In this document: positions 51,409 to 62,092 of the stretch, in pieces | How positions within the stretch are numbered: the first letter of the stretch is position 1 | How the letters are laid out: every line of letters starts with the position of its first letter | DNA from: Cladorrhinum sp. PSN259 | Taxonomy: Eukaryota > Ascomycota > Sordariomycetes > Sordariales > Podosporaceae | Length of the DNA stretch: 64,000 bases | Assembly: GCA_033725935.1 (NCBI GenBank) | Contig: MU867122.1 | Location: forward strand, 62,001 to 126,000 | Reading direction: 5' to 3' | The notes under the pieces: generated by a model | Seen by the model: the letters and a program-made list of their open reading frames with translations, nothing else | Told to the model about the DNA's origin: nothing | Database searches by the model: none | Made by a program: the position numbers and the translations under genes

Positions 51409-53270
51409 GAGCAGGCTCAAGCGTTTTCTCGCTGATGACTGAAATCTGCTAATCTTAGACAGAGCGGTCAGGGAGGGGGGGTACCGCAAGTTTGACAGTC
51501 GAGAAGGAATTTTGACGGAAGCTGATATAGAGGAGCAAATATTACGCACGCCTGTGACATGGCCGTGGTCGTTCCGTACTTGGCCCCAAACGCCCTCCTA
51601 AGTCGTATTATGTGGCGTACTATGTGGCATTTGCATATAGACCAATAAAACCGGGGCCTGTAGAATGTATTTGCCGTGTCATGGAATGAATGACGAATAG
51701 TTGCTGCCTTCAGGGGTAGAAATATATGATTTCGGCCGCCCATTCAAACCGTTCGGCCTTTTCCTCCAATTGCGAGTGCCGCTTTGCCGGATAACCAGGC
51801 CAGTCGAGATGTTGATCTGAATGTCTGTCAAGCTTGAATGTATCCAGATGTCGGCATCATAGTTTGAAACTGACTACACACAGGCAGCCTTTCCTGCTGA
51901 AACCAAACCCGGATTACTCGAAGGTAAGGATTGTCTCACACAGTCAAATTAAACGCCTTCAACCCGAACAGCGCCGCCAGCATCAGGAAGTCTCTGGATC
52001 GAGTCGATGTAGTCCTGGCAGAGCGGGCTCAAGTCCTATCGCTTGTCAACGGGCCGATTTCTATGCACGGAAGACGGAGAGGTGTCTTACGAGGTAAAAA
52101 TACTTGGGATCAGTCCTCGTGTTGGTAACATTCGTCCCGTTGCCGACAGAGGCTCCGTTGATTGTCGGAAAAGTCTCATTGCCTGCATGGAATCGGGGGG
52201 ACGTGCCGCGGGTGATGATGCTGGTAGCTATTCCCATGAGCATTGAGCGCTGCGCAGAGTTGGACTACAGCTGCGAGCGAGGCCCAAAATCCAGAGTCGC
52301 CCTAGCGAAGCCATTGATTGCATCGATGAGCACGTCGTGCCTGGCCGTCACACAACCCCGTCCACATAGGGAATATGGGGTTCACGCACCCTTTCTCTTC
52401 AATGCTCGCTCTTCCTTGCGAGCCTTGGGTCCTTGTTGGTTTTGTTGTTATCGACTATTTCGACCACGGGATAGAGCTAATGGTGTGTTGTATTGTATGT
52501 AGGTTCTGGTGGCGTGGAAGAAGGCAGTTTGATTGTTTGTTCCTCCCTTTGGCAATTGGATTTTTGCACAAACTGCCTTTTAGCGACCGTGGCGCAAGTT
52601 TGGGTATTTCACTGGCAAGGGGTGTAGCTGTCGCAAGGCGCAAATACTTGCGCTCCTGCCAGGTAGAAGTCGGTCTCCAACTCGGCGTAGTGGAATGAAG
52701 CCGCGTTGGGATGGCTCAAGGCCTGGGCAGCCTGGCGTGAGGGTTTGGAAACCAGCGAGAGTTGACGTGTGGGAGTTGGCATTACTGGAGCGAAGGGTGA
52801 TATCTACCATGACTGCATCGAAGCTGATAAATGAGATAGCGAGAGGTGCAGATGGCGTCTTTCTGTGGGTCTCGATCGTTGTGCGCTGTTGTATCGAGCT
52901 CTTGACCGTCGGGAAGACTATGGTAGAGGTCTATTTATTTGTTTTAGGCCTCCCGCCGGATATGTCTGAGTTGTAATGCTGCGAGAACCCGGCGAGGGTG
53001 AGAAGGATATCGAAATTGACCCAGAGGTTCTTGCGGGGTATGGAATGTCGGTGTGGTGGACTGTTAGGATTCGCCCCCAGCCTGTATAAAGCAAGAGGTT
53101 CTGCATTGTGTCATCCCATGTCTCACCGATCACTACGCTGCCCTCTTGTGTAAATTCCACTTTTGGGTCTCACGGCACTTCAAAGGGTTCCTGTTTCTTT
53201 CGAGCATTTTCTTTTGCTTCCTCTAACTCCAAGAAAAGCCCCAGCCATTCCGCTTCTAAAGTGAACCATC
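51409..53270. other. Gene-poor region with an NLR relic
   Basis: About 1.9 kb. A NACHT-type fragment lies at about 52795-52976 (annotated separately). A minus-strand frame near 52061-52243 has protein-like text, but its upstream signal-like start is in another frame. No intact gene is supported. Confidence 0.45.
52795..52976 (+). pseudogene. Fragment of a NACHT-domain (NLR-type) protein
   Basis: The frame reads INEIARGADGVFLWVSIVVR, then LLTVGKTMVEVYLFVLGLPP and DMSEL-stop. This follows the end of fungal NACHT NTPase modules, where a helix with (K/R)ADGVFLWV is followed by a leucine-rich GDxxxxL helix and LPxDLExLY. A stop falls right after the LP motif. Neither the P-loop nor repeats are found nearby, so this is a decayed piece of a STAND-type incompatibility or immune-like gene. 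Confidence 0.65.
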
Positions 53271-53906
53271 TTAATTCCCACTAGCAGGCAACCCACTATT
53301 GCTTCCCAAATCCTCCCCATACACCTGCCCGCCCACAACAAGCGGCTTACAATCCTGCAGAACAAACATCATTCTAGCCCACTCCTTGTCACTGGTATTC
53401 ACCCACTGATGCTGCGTGGCCCTCTGCACCGCCACGTCCCCCCTCTTCAAGCTGTACCTCTCCCCGCTGTCCAGCACCATATCGATGCTTCCCTCGATCA
53501 CGATGCCGTAATCCAAACTCTGCGTGCGATGCATCCCGCAGGCGTAACCGGGCGCAAAGTCAACGCAGCGGAGGACCGTGCCCTTTGGGTTGACGAGTCC
53601 GAGGTTTCCGGACGAGAGTAAAGTGTCGTGGGCGGCAACGTCGACATCATTGTTGAGGTCAGCGGGGAACTGATTGGTGGTGTATGCGACGGAAAAAGCG
53701 AGGTTGTCGTTGTCGTATGGCTGCCAGATGAAGGGGTTGTGCTTGTGGACTATGGCCTGGCCGGAGGGGTTGTGTCCTGTGATGTAGCGGTGCGGTTGGG
53801 GAAGGTTGGAGAGGGGTTTGTCCATGGAGTTCGGGGGGCCTGGAGGGGCATTGCCCGAAGAGGAGGATGACGAGGAGGAAGAAGGGGTTTTGGACGCGTC
53901 TCCCAT
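53271..53906 (-). CDS. Cupin-domain protein
   Basis: Single exon, 211 residues. After a Ser-rich start (nine Ser in a row) comes a single cupin barrel. Motif 1 includes CVDFAPGYACGMHRTQSLDYG, read in two parts as FAPGYACGMHRT and SLDYGIVIEG. Motif 2 is SLKRGDVAVQRATQHQWVN. One of the usual metal-binding His residues is present in each motif (GMHRT and QHQWVN). Fungal members with the MHRTxSLDYG text often lie in secondary-metabolite or aromatic-degradation loci, but the reaction is unknown. It is cytosolic. Confidence 0.9.
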   Translation of the reverse strand: MGDASKTPSSSSSSSSSGNAPPGPPNSMDKPLSNLPQPHRYITGHNPSGQAIVHKHNPFIWQPYDNDNLAFSVAYTTNQFPADLNNDVDVAAHDTLLSSGNLGLVNPKGTVLRCVDFAPGYACGMHRTQSLDYGIVIEGSIDMVLDSGERYSLKRGDVAVQRATQHQWVNTSDKEWARMMFVLQDCKPLVVGGQVYGEDLGSNSGLPASGN

Positions 53907-54666
53907 TTTGATACTCTGGATTTTACGATGAAACTGAGAACTGAGGCCCTCCGTCTTTGCCGCAGTCTTAAGAGGGAAGGGGGAAACGTCGGTGTTTTAT
54001 AACTCCCCTCTTCATGCAAGTAAGCCACGGAGGTCGGAGGAACCCCAAGGATACGTCCGACTATTTCCGGTTCCGGTCAGGTTGAAACTTGATGATTCTG
54101 GGAGATTACATACAGAATCATGTATTCAGACCTACTTCGGCCGTAGGGCTGCGTGAAGATAAAGCCATACATACCCGAACACTTGATCCCCAGATTGGGC
54201 GTAGCCACATGTGCAACAAGCGGCCCACAGTGCAGCGCCGCCGAAGCTTAATTCAACGTCGCCATCGTCAGATCGTCCACCCCGGGCTCACCTCATCATC
54301 CCATTAATCGCATAATTATTGGTGTCAGCACTTGGAGGTCTAGCCATTCCCAAAATATACAAATTAGAGCTGAGAGCTCTCCATTGGTCCTTACCCTTGC
54401 ACGCGGCCCCTGTCTTCCCCACCATGTCGCTGGGCTATCGACAATACCCCCCGAGCTGTCAGCAAAAAGGGGCGTTGACGATCCCAGTCCAAAATTACAC
54501 TAAACGGTCTGAACCTGTTGGCTAATTTCCCACCAGCGTCTAAGGTGAAATACTTCAATCATGTCTCTTCCACTCCCGTCGGTGCGCCACAACTTTCCTC
54601 ACATTTCATCCCGTCCGTACCGGCTTCAGGTACTCTAATAATAATAATAATAATTAATCCAAAATC
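53907..54666. other. Intergenic; no gene seen
   Basis: Divergent region between the cupin gene and the first GPI-protein gene, with an (ATA) microsatellite at about 54637-54655. Confidence 0.5.
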
Positions 54667-55347
54667 ATGCTGTCCAAAGCACCCTTAATCCTTGCTACGC
54701 TGGCGACTTTCCTCGACTTTGTCGCAGCCCAAACGCCAACCCGAGATCTGAATGCCAAAGAGTGCACCGACGCCTACTACTCCCTCTATGAGCGTGCACC
54801 GCCAACCGCACCACCAGCCCTCGCAGAATGGGCGCAAAAAGCGAGGTCAACAATAAGCGAGACTTGGACGACCACTTACACCAGAGGCGATCCAGGCTTT
54901 GTCGTCACGGCGTTTTGCTCTGATCTTGTTGCGCTGCCGAAGCCGACGCCGCCAGCATCCGTCTCGGCTGCCTGGAACAGCTACAGCTCGGCTCTGTATG
55001 AATGGAGGGAGAGCATCGCGCCGGCCGCCGTCAGCATCGCCAGCGCCTGTGTCAAGGCAGATTCGTACGTCGCCGAGAATGTGCTGCTGATGATTGCCAC
55101 CGATTACCAAGGTTGCACGAGCGCGTTGAATGTCGGGAAGCAGGACCAGACTTCAAGTACTTTGGACGCGACCACGACCAATTCCCCCGGAGCAGTTGCA
55201 AAGCAGAATGACAAAGGCGGAATCGCCGCGGCTCCATCAACTGCAACCTCGACGGGCGGTGGAGTAGCATGGGCCAAGGAGACTCGGGGCTGTGTAGCAG
55301 CTGCTGTTGCTGCCGCCGCAGTTGCTGGAGTAATAGGGGCCATGTAA
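54667..55347 (+). CDS. GPI-anchored secreted four-Cys protein (tandem copy 1)
   Basis: Single exon, 226 residues. Signal peptide at about 1-21 (LILATLATFLDFVAA). The Cys-containing domain runs to about 155, with the pattern ECTDAYYSLYERAP, then FVVTAFCSDL, then SIASACVKADS and TDYQGCTSAL. A Thr/Ser/Ala-rich linker leads to a hydrophobic end (CVAAAVAAAAVAGVIGAM) that fits a GPI signal. The four-Cys layout and length match ascomycete proteins often labelled infection-structure-specific, but no enzyme activity is implied. The second copy starts 305 bases downstream in the same direction. Confidence 0.85.
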   Translation: MLSKAPLILATLATFLDFVAAQTPTRDLNAKECTDAYYSLYERAPPTAPPALAEWAQKARSTISETWTTTYTRGDPGFVVTAFCSDLVALPKPTPPASVSAAWNSYSSALYEWRESIAPAAVSIASACVKADSYVAENVLLMIATDYQGCTSALNVGKQDQTSSTLDATTTNSPGAVAKQNDKGGIAAAPSTATSTGGGVAWAKETRGCVAAAVAAAAVAGVIGAM

Positions 55348-55652
55348 TTTTGGTCATCTTTTCTGGAACGAGTGCCACAAGTAGACTTGTTGCTTGTTCA
55401 AGCCATGGAGTCTGGAAATTGATCGCATCTAAACCAATCAATTTGCGTGCAGAGCTGGTGCCTAAAAGCTTGGTTCGCCAAGGTCGTCGTCAGCTTCCGA
55501 CATCCTTCCGCCCGTTTAAGTCTAGCTGAGAAAGTAAACAGTCAGTATTAAGAAGACTTGGATTCTCGCCGACACAAAACATGTTGAAGTCTTATTGCTC
55601 ACTACACCTTCACCTCATCCACCCATTCACTCGTTGAAAGGCGCGATCCAAC

Positions 55653-56444
55653 ATGCACCGCAAGACCCTCGTCCTCGCCGGTGTGGCCACGCTCGCTGCG
55701 GCTCAAGATACCAGTACCGTTACCGTCACTGGCACCGAGAACGGCTTTGTTTCACCCTTACCGACTAGCTACATCCTCCCCCGCCCTTCCAGAGGCCCCG
55801 CCGAGCCATGCATCTCCGCTTATAGCTCCTTCTTCAACCACCCCGAACTTGCCATCCCGTCACCTCTGGGCGACTGGCTCGCCGAGTCCACCAAAAAGTA
55901 CTTTGAAACCCGCGCCACGACCGCCACGGTCAGCATGCCCAACTACGAGAACCCGTCCGAGGAGGATATCGACGAGTTCTGCTCGGAGCGCCTGGGGGAG
56001 CGCACCCTCACCGACCTGCCCGACGACGTGGCCACCGTTTACTCGAGCTTCACGAGTCAGTGGTCTTCTTTCGTGGCCACGGCCAAGACCGAGGCCAGCT
56101 CTATCGCCTCGGTCTGTGTCGACTTGGGGCGCAAGTTCGAAGCAACCCACCTCATGACTGCCGTGGCTACTGCGCAGTCTGAGTGCGTCAGTGCTTGGAG
56201 GGTCGCGTACCCTGCTACTACCACCAGTGGCACCGTATCTGGTGGGGGCCCTCCTGCTACTAATAGTGCTCCTGGCTTGACCACCTCAGTAACCACCAGC
56301 ACTACTAGTAGTTCCAATGGAAGTGGCGCGGGTGCTAATACTTCCTCCACCGGGACTACTGCTTCTACTGGTGGTGCCACCAAGGAGACTGGATTTGCTG
56401 TCGCTGCCGTTGTGGCCGTCGCTGGTGTTGTTGGTCTTCTCTAA
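55653..56444 (+). CDS. GPI-anchored secreted four-Cys protein (tandem copy 2)
   Basis: Single exon, 263 residues. Signal peptide at about 1-17. After a Thr-rich N-terminal extension, the same four-Cys pattern appears as in copy 1: PCISAYSSFFNHPE, IDEFCSERLG, SIASVCVDLG and AQSECVSAW. The match in SIAS(A/V)CV is the strongest local identity. The Thr/Ser/Gly-rich stalk (about 185-245) ends in a GPI-like hydrophobic tail (GFAVAAVVAVAGVVGLL). Sequence divergence from copy 1 is high, so the duplication is old. Confidence 0.87.
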   Translation: MHRKTLVLAGVATLAAAQDTSTVTVTGTENGFVSPLPTSYILPRPSRGPAEPCISAYSSFFNHPELAIPSPLGDWLAESTKKYFETRATTATVSMPNYENPSEEDIDEFCSERLGERTLTDLPDDVATVYSSFTSQWSSFVATAKTEASSIASVCVDLGRKFEATHLMTAVATAQSECVSAWRVAYPATTTSGTVSGGGPPATNSAPGLTTSVTTSTTSSSNGSGAGANTSSTGTTASTGGATKETGFAVAAVVAVAGVVGLL

Positions 56445-56764
56445 CTTGGCGGGAATTTAACCGAATTCAAGAGGTCATCCTCATGGGTTTGTTGAAACGA
56501 AGGATAGGAAATGATGATTCTTGGCGTTGTGAATAAGCGGTAACCAAAAGCAACGTTGGTGGCATCGGGGATTCTCTTTAATTCGAAAAAAAAAAAGAAT
56601 ATATAATAGGCAAGGTTATGACCCAATAACTAAAGAAAAGTCAATTCATTGTTTAAAGGTGAAAATATATTTAGTCCAAAATGACGGAGGTATGGCGGAA
56701 AGGAAAAAAAAAAAAAAGGAAAAATCTCTTTCTAACTAATCAACAAATTGTGGCTTCTCATCTT
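56445..56764. other. Convergent 3' flanks; no gene seen
   Basis: Short region with A-runs between the GPI-protein and Gal80-like genes. Confidence 0.5.
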
Positions 56765-57946
56765 CTAAGCCTTCCACTTGGACAAAGGCTCATTCAACTG
56801 CTCGAGCCTCCTGAGCGCCTGCTCAAAGGTCTGATACTTTGGCGCATGACGATCCCCGCTCTCCTTCGCAGCAGCATACTCTTCATAAATCGCCCCAATG
56901 TTCCTCGCAGGGAAAGGCAATTCGACCTGCCAATCTGCAAACTCCCACGCGACCTGTTCCACCTTGTCCGTCTCATAGTCCACCACCTCGAACACCTGAG
57001 GGTCGTTGGGAGTGCCGATGGTGATGTGGGTTGACTCGGGTGCAACGAGACGAATCGCGCCCTTGTCCCCGTAAATCAACCACACCAGGCTAGGCTCACC
57101 CGGGAAGGGGCTGCCGCGACGGAGCTGCAGACTGAAGAGGGCGTCCTTCTGGACATGCTCCGACTCCTGCAGCCGGCCGTTGAGCAGCACAAGATCAGGC
57201 ACGTCCGACTGGACCGTGCCCACCACTTCCTTGGTAGCGGGATCAAACAGCTTCTGAGTAGGGTGCTGAAGATGAAAGGACCCTTGAACTTCTTGAGCGT
57301 GATCAAAATCGCTCAACACGCTCAGGACCATATCCGTCAGGTGGCCGGCCAAAATAGTGTAAAAGTTGCCCCCGATCTTTCTGTCGGCAAAGTACGCCAG
57401 TCCCTCGGGCAGGCTGTCGCTCGAGTTGGTCCCGCCCGAGGCACGCACCTCGGAGCTGACGACCTTGCCGATCCTGCCGCTCCGAATCACCTCGCGCAGC
57501 TTGTCAGCCAGCGGACTTAATCGTCCCTGCGCACCAACGACGGTTCTTTGGCCCTTTGATTTGGCCGCCAGCTCGGTCAGCTCTCGCGCGTGTTGGACGT
57601 CGTGCGCGAGGGGCCACTCAACGAAGACGTCTTTGGCTTTTTGGACCGAAGGTAAGATGGTCTTGTAGTGGTTGTCTACGCGGGTTGAGTTAACGACCAG
57701 CTCGACGTCTGGGTCGGCGGCGAGGTCCTCTGGGTTGCCGTAAGTCTTGATGGTTTCCGGGGAGGGGAGGTTGTACGCTGCGATTGCGTCCTTGGCTGCT
57801 TGCACTGAGGAGTTGAGGAGGGCGACGATGCGGAACTTGGAGGTACCTCGCTCCGAGAGGAGGTAGGGGAGATGGGCATTTGAGGCCCAGCCTGTTTTGG
57901 CGCTGGCGGAGAGGCCGATGATGGCAATCTTTGTTGGAGCGGCCAT
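56765..57946 (-). CDS. Gal80-like Gfo/Idh/MocA-family protein
   Basis: Single exon, 393 residues. The N terminus MAAPTKIAIIGLSASAKTGW shows the modified Rossmann loop of the Gal80 group (GLSAxxxxGWA in place of GXGXXG). DVFVEWPLAHDVQHARELTE replaces the catalytic EKP motif of true oxidoreductases with EWP, again as in Gal80 proteins. The C-terminal domain contains GNFYTILAGHLTDMVLSVLS. In yeast, Gal80 binds NADP and represses the Gal4 activator; filamentous-fungal relatives are mostly uncharacterised and may be sensors or enzymes. The more typical family member at 29419 keeps the EKP lysine. Confidence 0.9.
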   Translation of the reverse strand: MAAPTKIAIIGLSASAKTGWASNAHLPYLLSERGTSKFRIVALLNSSVQAAKDAIAAYNLPSPETIKTYGNPEDLAADPDVELVVNSTRVDNHYKTILPSVQKAKDVFVEWPLAHDVQHARELTELAAKSKGQRTVVGAQGRLSPLADKLREVIRSGRIGKVVSSEVRASGGTNSSDSLPEGLAYFADRKIGGNFYTILAGHLTDMVLSVLSDFDHAQEVQGSFHLQHPTQKLFDPATKEVVGTVQSDVPDLVLLNGRLQESEHVQKDALFSLQLRRGSPFPGEPSLVWLIYGDKGAIRLVAPESTHITIGTPNDPQVFEVVDYETDKVEQVAWEFADWQVELPFPARNIGAIYEEYAAAKESGDRHAPKYQTFEQALRRLEQLNEPLSKWKA

Positions 57947-58517
57947 TTTTTATTGAATTATGTTGTACTAAAAGTGAGTTTGAGTATGTTGCTGTGGGTT
58001 CAAGTTTTCTGATGACTTGATTGCAATGCAGGGCATCGTGGGTAACTGCAGCAGCATCATTCTGGGTCACTTTATAATTGAACCGATGCTCGACAAAATC
58101 AATTGCGTGCTTCCGCGGTGATAGAAAGTGTCACTGTGTCGCATTTGTAATCTGATTAGGTGGTTGGTCATTTGTCAGCTGCAGAGTGAGAACGCCGAAC
58201 GGACCTTGATTTGATTGGCTGGATTTTTCATGTCAAGTCCGACTAGCAAGCTGCAAGAGCCTTCCAGCATGGCAGCTTGCAAATCAGAGCGTTCTAGAAA
58301 TGTTACACAGGAAGGTTCATTACAATTAACTGTCTTACAGGATAGGTATCACAAGATCAAGTAAGTAAGTTATCATACATTGACACAGTGACGAGACTAA
58401 AGGTGTACGGATAAAAGAGAAAGCAGAGAATCAATTATTAACTTCTCGTTAATAGGATTCCGAGTCGCTCGCTATCATGATTGGTCTGAAAGAAACAACT
58501 TCTGTCCATCTAGATAC
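57947..58517. other. Intergenic; no gene seen
   Basis: Promoter of the Gal80-like gene and 3' flank of the secreted protein gene. Confidence 0.5.
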
Positions 58518-59201
58518 CTAGCAAGCAGGGGGGCTAGGATCAGCGACGACGGCACCGGTGCCGTATTGGATGTTGAAGACGGAATCGGGAAGATTGGGCC
58601 CGCTGGTGCCCAACTGGTGAGGGCAAGTAGGCTGGTTGCTGACAGCCAAGTCCAAGGTGCACTGCTCGTCCCAGCCGTAGTGGCAGCCAGAGTCCTTGAT
58701 GTTGAAGAGCTGGTGGTTCTTGGAAACCCAGCTGTCGGACTGGCTGAGGCAGCTGGCAAGGTAGTTGATGCTGTTGGGGGCGCTCAGAGGGAGGCCGCCA
58801 GACTTGAGGAGGTGACGGCAGCTGTCGCCGGGCAGATACTCGACATCCATGGTGACGGCACCGCCCGTGGTGGGCTTGTCCTTGGCGCTGAAGCCCGTGG
58901 TGAGATAGTTCCAGGCGTCGTAGGAGATGTCGTGGGCGCCACCGGACTGATCAATGCGGAGGAGCTCGACGGAGCGGCCCTGGTAGGAGACGCGGACGCA
59001 GATGTTGTTGCAGTCTACGCCCTCGGGCCAGTAGGCAACGCGGTTGGTGTCAATCTTTCCGCCAAGCACGCCGATGGAGGAACCGAACTGTTCATGGGGA
59101 GTGATGCCAAACTGGACGGCGCGGGCAGTCTTGGCCACCGTGGCGGCAAGGGCTGTCTTGCCAGCGACTGCAACCATGAGGATGGTGAGTGAACTCTTCA
59201 T
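58518..59201 (-). CDS. Secreted Cys-rich protein, possibly double-psi beta-barrel fold
   Basis: Single exon, 227 residues from MKSSLTIL. A longer open frame extends upstream with further ATGs, but only this start gives a clean signal peptide (about 1-18, LTILMVAVAGKTALA). The mature part has the blocks GVLGGKIDTNRVAYWP, VDCNNICVRVSYQGRSVEL, GGAHDISYDAWNYL and CHYGWDEQCTLDL. The GGxxDxSxDAWN segment recalls the HFDLS(P/x)xAF motif of barwin/expansin-like barrels. The rest is not diagnostic, so the fold is a suggestion. About eight Cys in the mature part imply disulfides. It probably acts at the cell surface. Confidence 0.8.
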   Translation of the reverse strand: MKSSLTILMVAVAGKTALAATVAKTARAVQFGITPHEQFGSSIGVLGGKIDTNRVAYWPEGVDCNNICVRVSYQGRSVELLRIDQSGGAHDISYDAWNYLTTGFSAKDKPTTGGAVTMDVEYLPGDSCRHLLKSGGLPLSAPNSINYLASCLSQSDSWVSKNHQLFNIKDSGCHYGWDEQCTLDLAVSNQPTCPHQLGTSGPNLPDSVFNIQYGTGAVVADPSPPAC

Positions 59202-60454
59202 GTTTGGCACTGTATGTGGGCGATTGCTGTATATGAGTTCTTGGATTGAAAGATGCGATGAAGACGTTTGGATTGCAAGTGTGTATAGAGATAGGAAGTT
59301 ATTTAGTCCAGTAGAAGCAATCATTATATACCTGAAACTTGAGTGATACAACAGATTGCGAAATCCCTGCAGCTAAATGCAAAAATAACCATCCTATTGT
59401 TGCCATTGTGTTGGCAAGAATGAAAACGATCCTATTGTGTTGAATCAGGGGGTGGCGAGCCTGTCAGGCGGCTCGAGCCTCGCGTCTGGAACAATTCAGA
59501 TGACGCTATTCAAACTGCAGCGTTCGTGGCAGGACGTCCTGTCACAGTTTGCAGTCAAGTTCTTCTGCCGCAAGTGGCCCTGCCTCAACAGGTACGAACC
59601 TGCTAATAGATGGGTGGGGATCAGGAGGTCCAGGTCAACACACTGCCAGTGCACTCTCTTGTAGTCTCAACAACTACCTCAGACTGGGCCGGACCACGGT
59701 TTTACACCCAACCCCCCTACCTTAGGTACCTAGAGAGAGCCTATATAAATAACTATAGAGTTTTTGTTGGGTAGACCGACGAAGAGACGAACACCGGAAT
59801 CTTTACTAGCGCCAAAGGAACCGGCCGTGTGCCCCCAACCTCGGAGACTTATGACCCTACGTAAGTCTATCTAGTGCCGTTCATGGGGTGAACCTAGTAG
59901 TCCCCATCCGCAGACAGATTTCAACCTGCAACAAGTCATTTCTCGCCAGTGTCTGTCGGGGGACCGTGCGCTGATTCAGGTTTTCGCCACGTGAATGAAC
60001 AGAGAATAAAGGAATACCGTGGCATTTTATTTTTCGAGGCAAATATCCCCCTTCTACCCTTGAACAAAGCTTTGTATGTTCGCATCAAAGGGACAGTTCT
60101 GCTGTCTTGTTGCTGTATCACGTCCGAAGCTTCATCCCTAGCGTGGTGCCAGCCCCCTTTTTCTGATGCTGACAGATGACCACGGGTCATACACTCAGAT
60201 ATGATCAAAAATGCCCGTTGGTTTTTGTGAAAAATACAATGCATATTTATGCCCTTTGTTATGCAATCTTTGACCTTCCACTCTGGTGGATAAACTCGGT
60301 CGGCAAGTGTGCACTAACAGATTCGGCTATTAAATTGCAGACCCTCTGTCTCTCTCTCTCTCTCGGGAGTTGACGAAAATGATAAGCAGGTGTAATTAGG
60401 CCTCCTATCACTGGCACCATCCCAACCTCGACAATTTTACACAACAACTGAAGC
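59202..60454. other. Intergenic; no gene seen
   Basis: Divergent region of about 1.25 kb. A (TC)9 microsatellite lies at 60347-60364, shortly before the EthD-like gene. Confidence 0.5.
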
Positions 60455-61273
60455 ATGGCGTCTGAAACCGCAACTCCTGGTATCTTCTGGGCCAATTCAG
60501 GCGTCATGTCCAGCAAGAAAGAAGTCCTTCCCTACGAGACGTACGCCAAATGGTACGAAGACGTCCACATCCCGGACTGGATGGGCGCAAAGCCGGGCGC
60601 CATCACTGCCGCCTGGAGATACCAATCGCTCGACCCGGACAGAGCCTCATCACTTCCATTTCTTGTCTTGTACAAGTATCCCGATATCATCTCCGACATC
60701 AGCGCCCCGGAGTTTAGAACAGTGAGGTTGGATCACGATTCGCCTCTGCCCGGAGGTGGTCCAGTCAACAGTTTTGCGCAGTTCGAGGTGTTGGCGGGAT
60801 CTCACGTTGAGACGTGGAGAGCTAGTGCCGCAGGAGATGGTCTGTAGGTCCCGGGTCACCTCAATAGAGAAAAAAGGCGTTCTAACATTGACTGAAAACT
60901 AGATCGCGGCCCGCTCCTCGTGACCGAGACCATCGCCCCTTGTGACATTCCTACCGAAGAGTTCAATACTTGGTACAGAGAGAGTCATATCAACGAGATC
61001 ACTAAGCTTGAGGGATGGCGGAGGACAACCCTGTTTGATGGAGGGTTCTCACGTCAGCCGAAGTGGTTTGCCCTGCACGAGTTCGAGGATGACAGCTTTG
61101 GTAGTAGAGCCACCGAAAAGTTTAGACTACTACTTGTTAATTCCACAGGCCCCAAGATTGGCGATGAGATAATAAAGAAGGCGGACCTCGCTATTTGGAA
61201 GCTTATCAGGGTGTATGGGGACGCGACTACCAGTTGGGGGCGGCAGGGAGGAGACAAAATAATCGAGGTTTGA
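60455..61273 (+). CDS. Two-module EthD-like / dimeric alpha-beta-barrel protein
   Basis: Exons 60455-60839 and 60903-61273, 251 residues. Each exon encodes one ferredoxin-like module. Module 1 has GIFWANSGV, then YETYAKWYEDVHIPDWMG. Module 2 has GPLLVTETIAP, then PTEEFNTWYRESHINEITKL and GWRRTTLF. The W-Y-x(2)-x-H-I signature is repeated in both, so this is an internal duplication. Such folds occur in EthD proteins, stress-responsive dimers and some polyketide cyclases. The donor is an unusual GTCTGT, chosen because the alternative GTAGGT five bases later breaks the second module. It lies 0.8 kb from a decarboxylase-like gene, convergent with it. Confidence 0.8.
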
Positions 61274-62092
61274 TGATGAAGGTTAGGACTTTGGCATGTA
61301 AATAGTTGCCATGTCTGTCATTTCATTTTGCATATGTCTATTATTTATCATTAGCTGATCATCAACTGCCGAAACGGAGACGTGGAGTCGAATGGTGTCA
61401 TTGTCACTTGTCAGCACTAACATGAAGTACAGGTTACACGACAGATGACGTCTTGTCTAAACATAAAGCGCTGTGTTGCGGCCCGATATTTAGGGTCAGA
61501 AATCTATTTCCTCGCACGGCACAAAAGAGTTTCGTATGTGTGAAGGTCTCTCGGGAATGGATTGCGAGAACAAAGCCATGCTTGGTAATGATGATGCATT
61601 AATTTGACAGTCCATGTCCCCTTCGCTCTTGCCTTGATACATTTCATCTGAAAATCTGAGCAGAGCTGAGACGACTGAAAAATGAGGTCATACATGTATT
61701 ACCTACGTTTACATTGCTAAACATGAGGTACCTCAGTTTCCCAGCACCTATTCCAAGCTATTGAGTTTTTAATCTGTTTGGGTCCTTTCTATTCGTCTTG
61801 ATCTGTAACACAGTAGGGATCGTCTAAGATCTTATATCGCTGGTCAACGGTATTTTCTTTTAGTCTTAGCTTCCGAGCTGCTTGACTATGCTAGTTGAAT
61901 CTTATTGCGCATTTTTAAGACTTGTGACTACTAAAAGTCGTTACTCACACTGGTAATCATGATTCAACAGGTCCATTGACAAAGAGTCACAATGGTATCT
62001 CAACTTGCAAACTGATGCAAAATCACACCCTGTCCCTGACTCACCACTGGCAGTCCTCTTCCAACATGATGCTCCAAACCTCTATTACGAAC
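61274..62092. other. Intergenic; no gene seen
   Basis: Convergent 3' flanks of the EthD-like and decarboxylase-like genes. Confidence 0.5.

Noticed and set aside
52061..52243. Minus-strand frame with secreted-protein-like text (Asn-Gly-Thr rich)
   Set aside because: The possible signal peptide upstream is in another frame, the downstream piece needs an unproven splice, and no family was recognised. It may be a relic.
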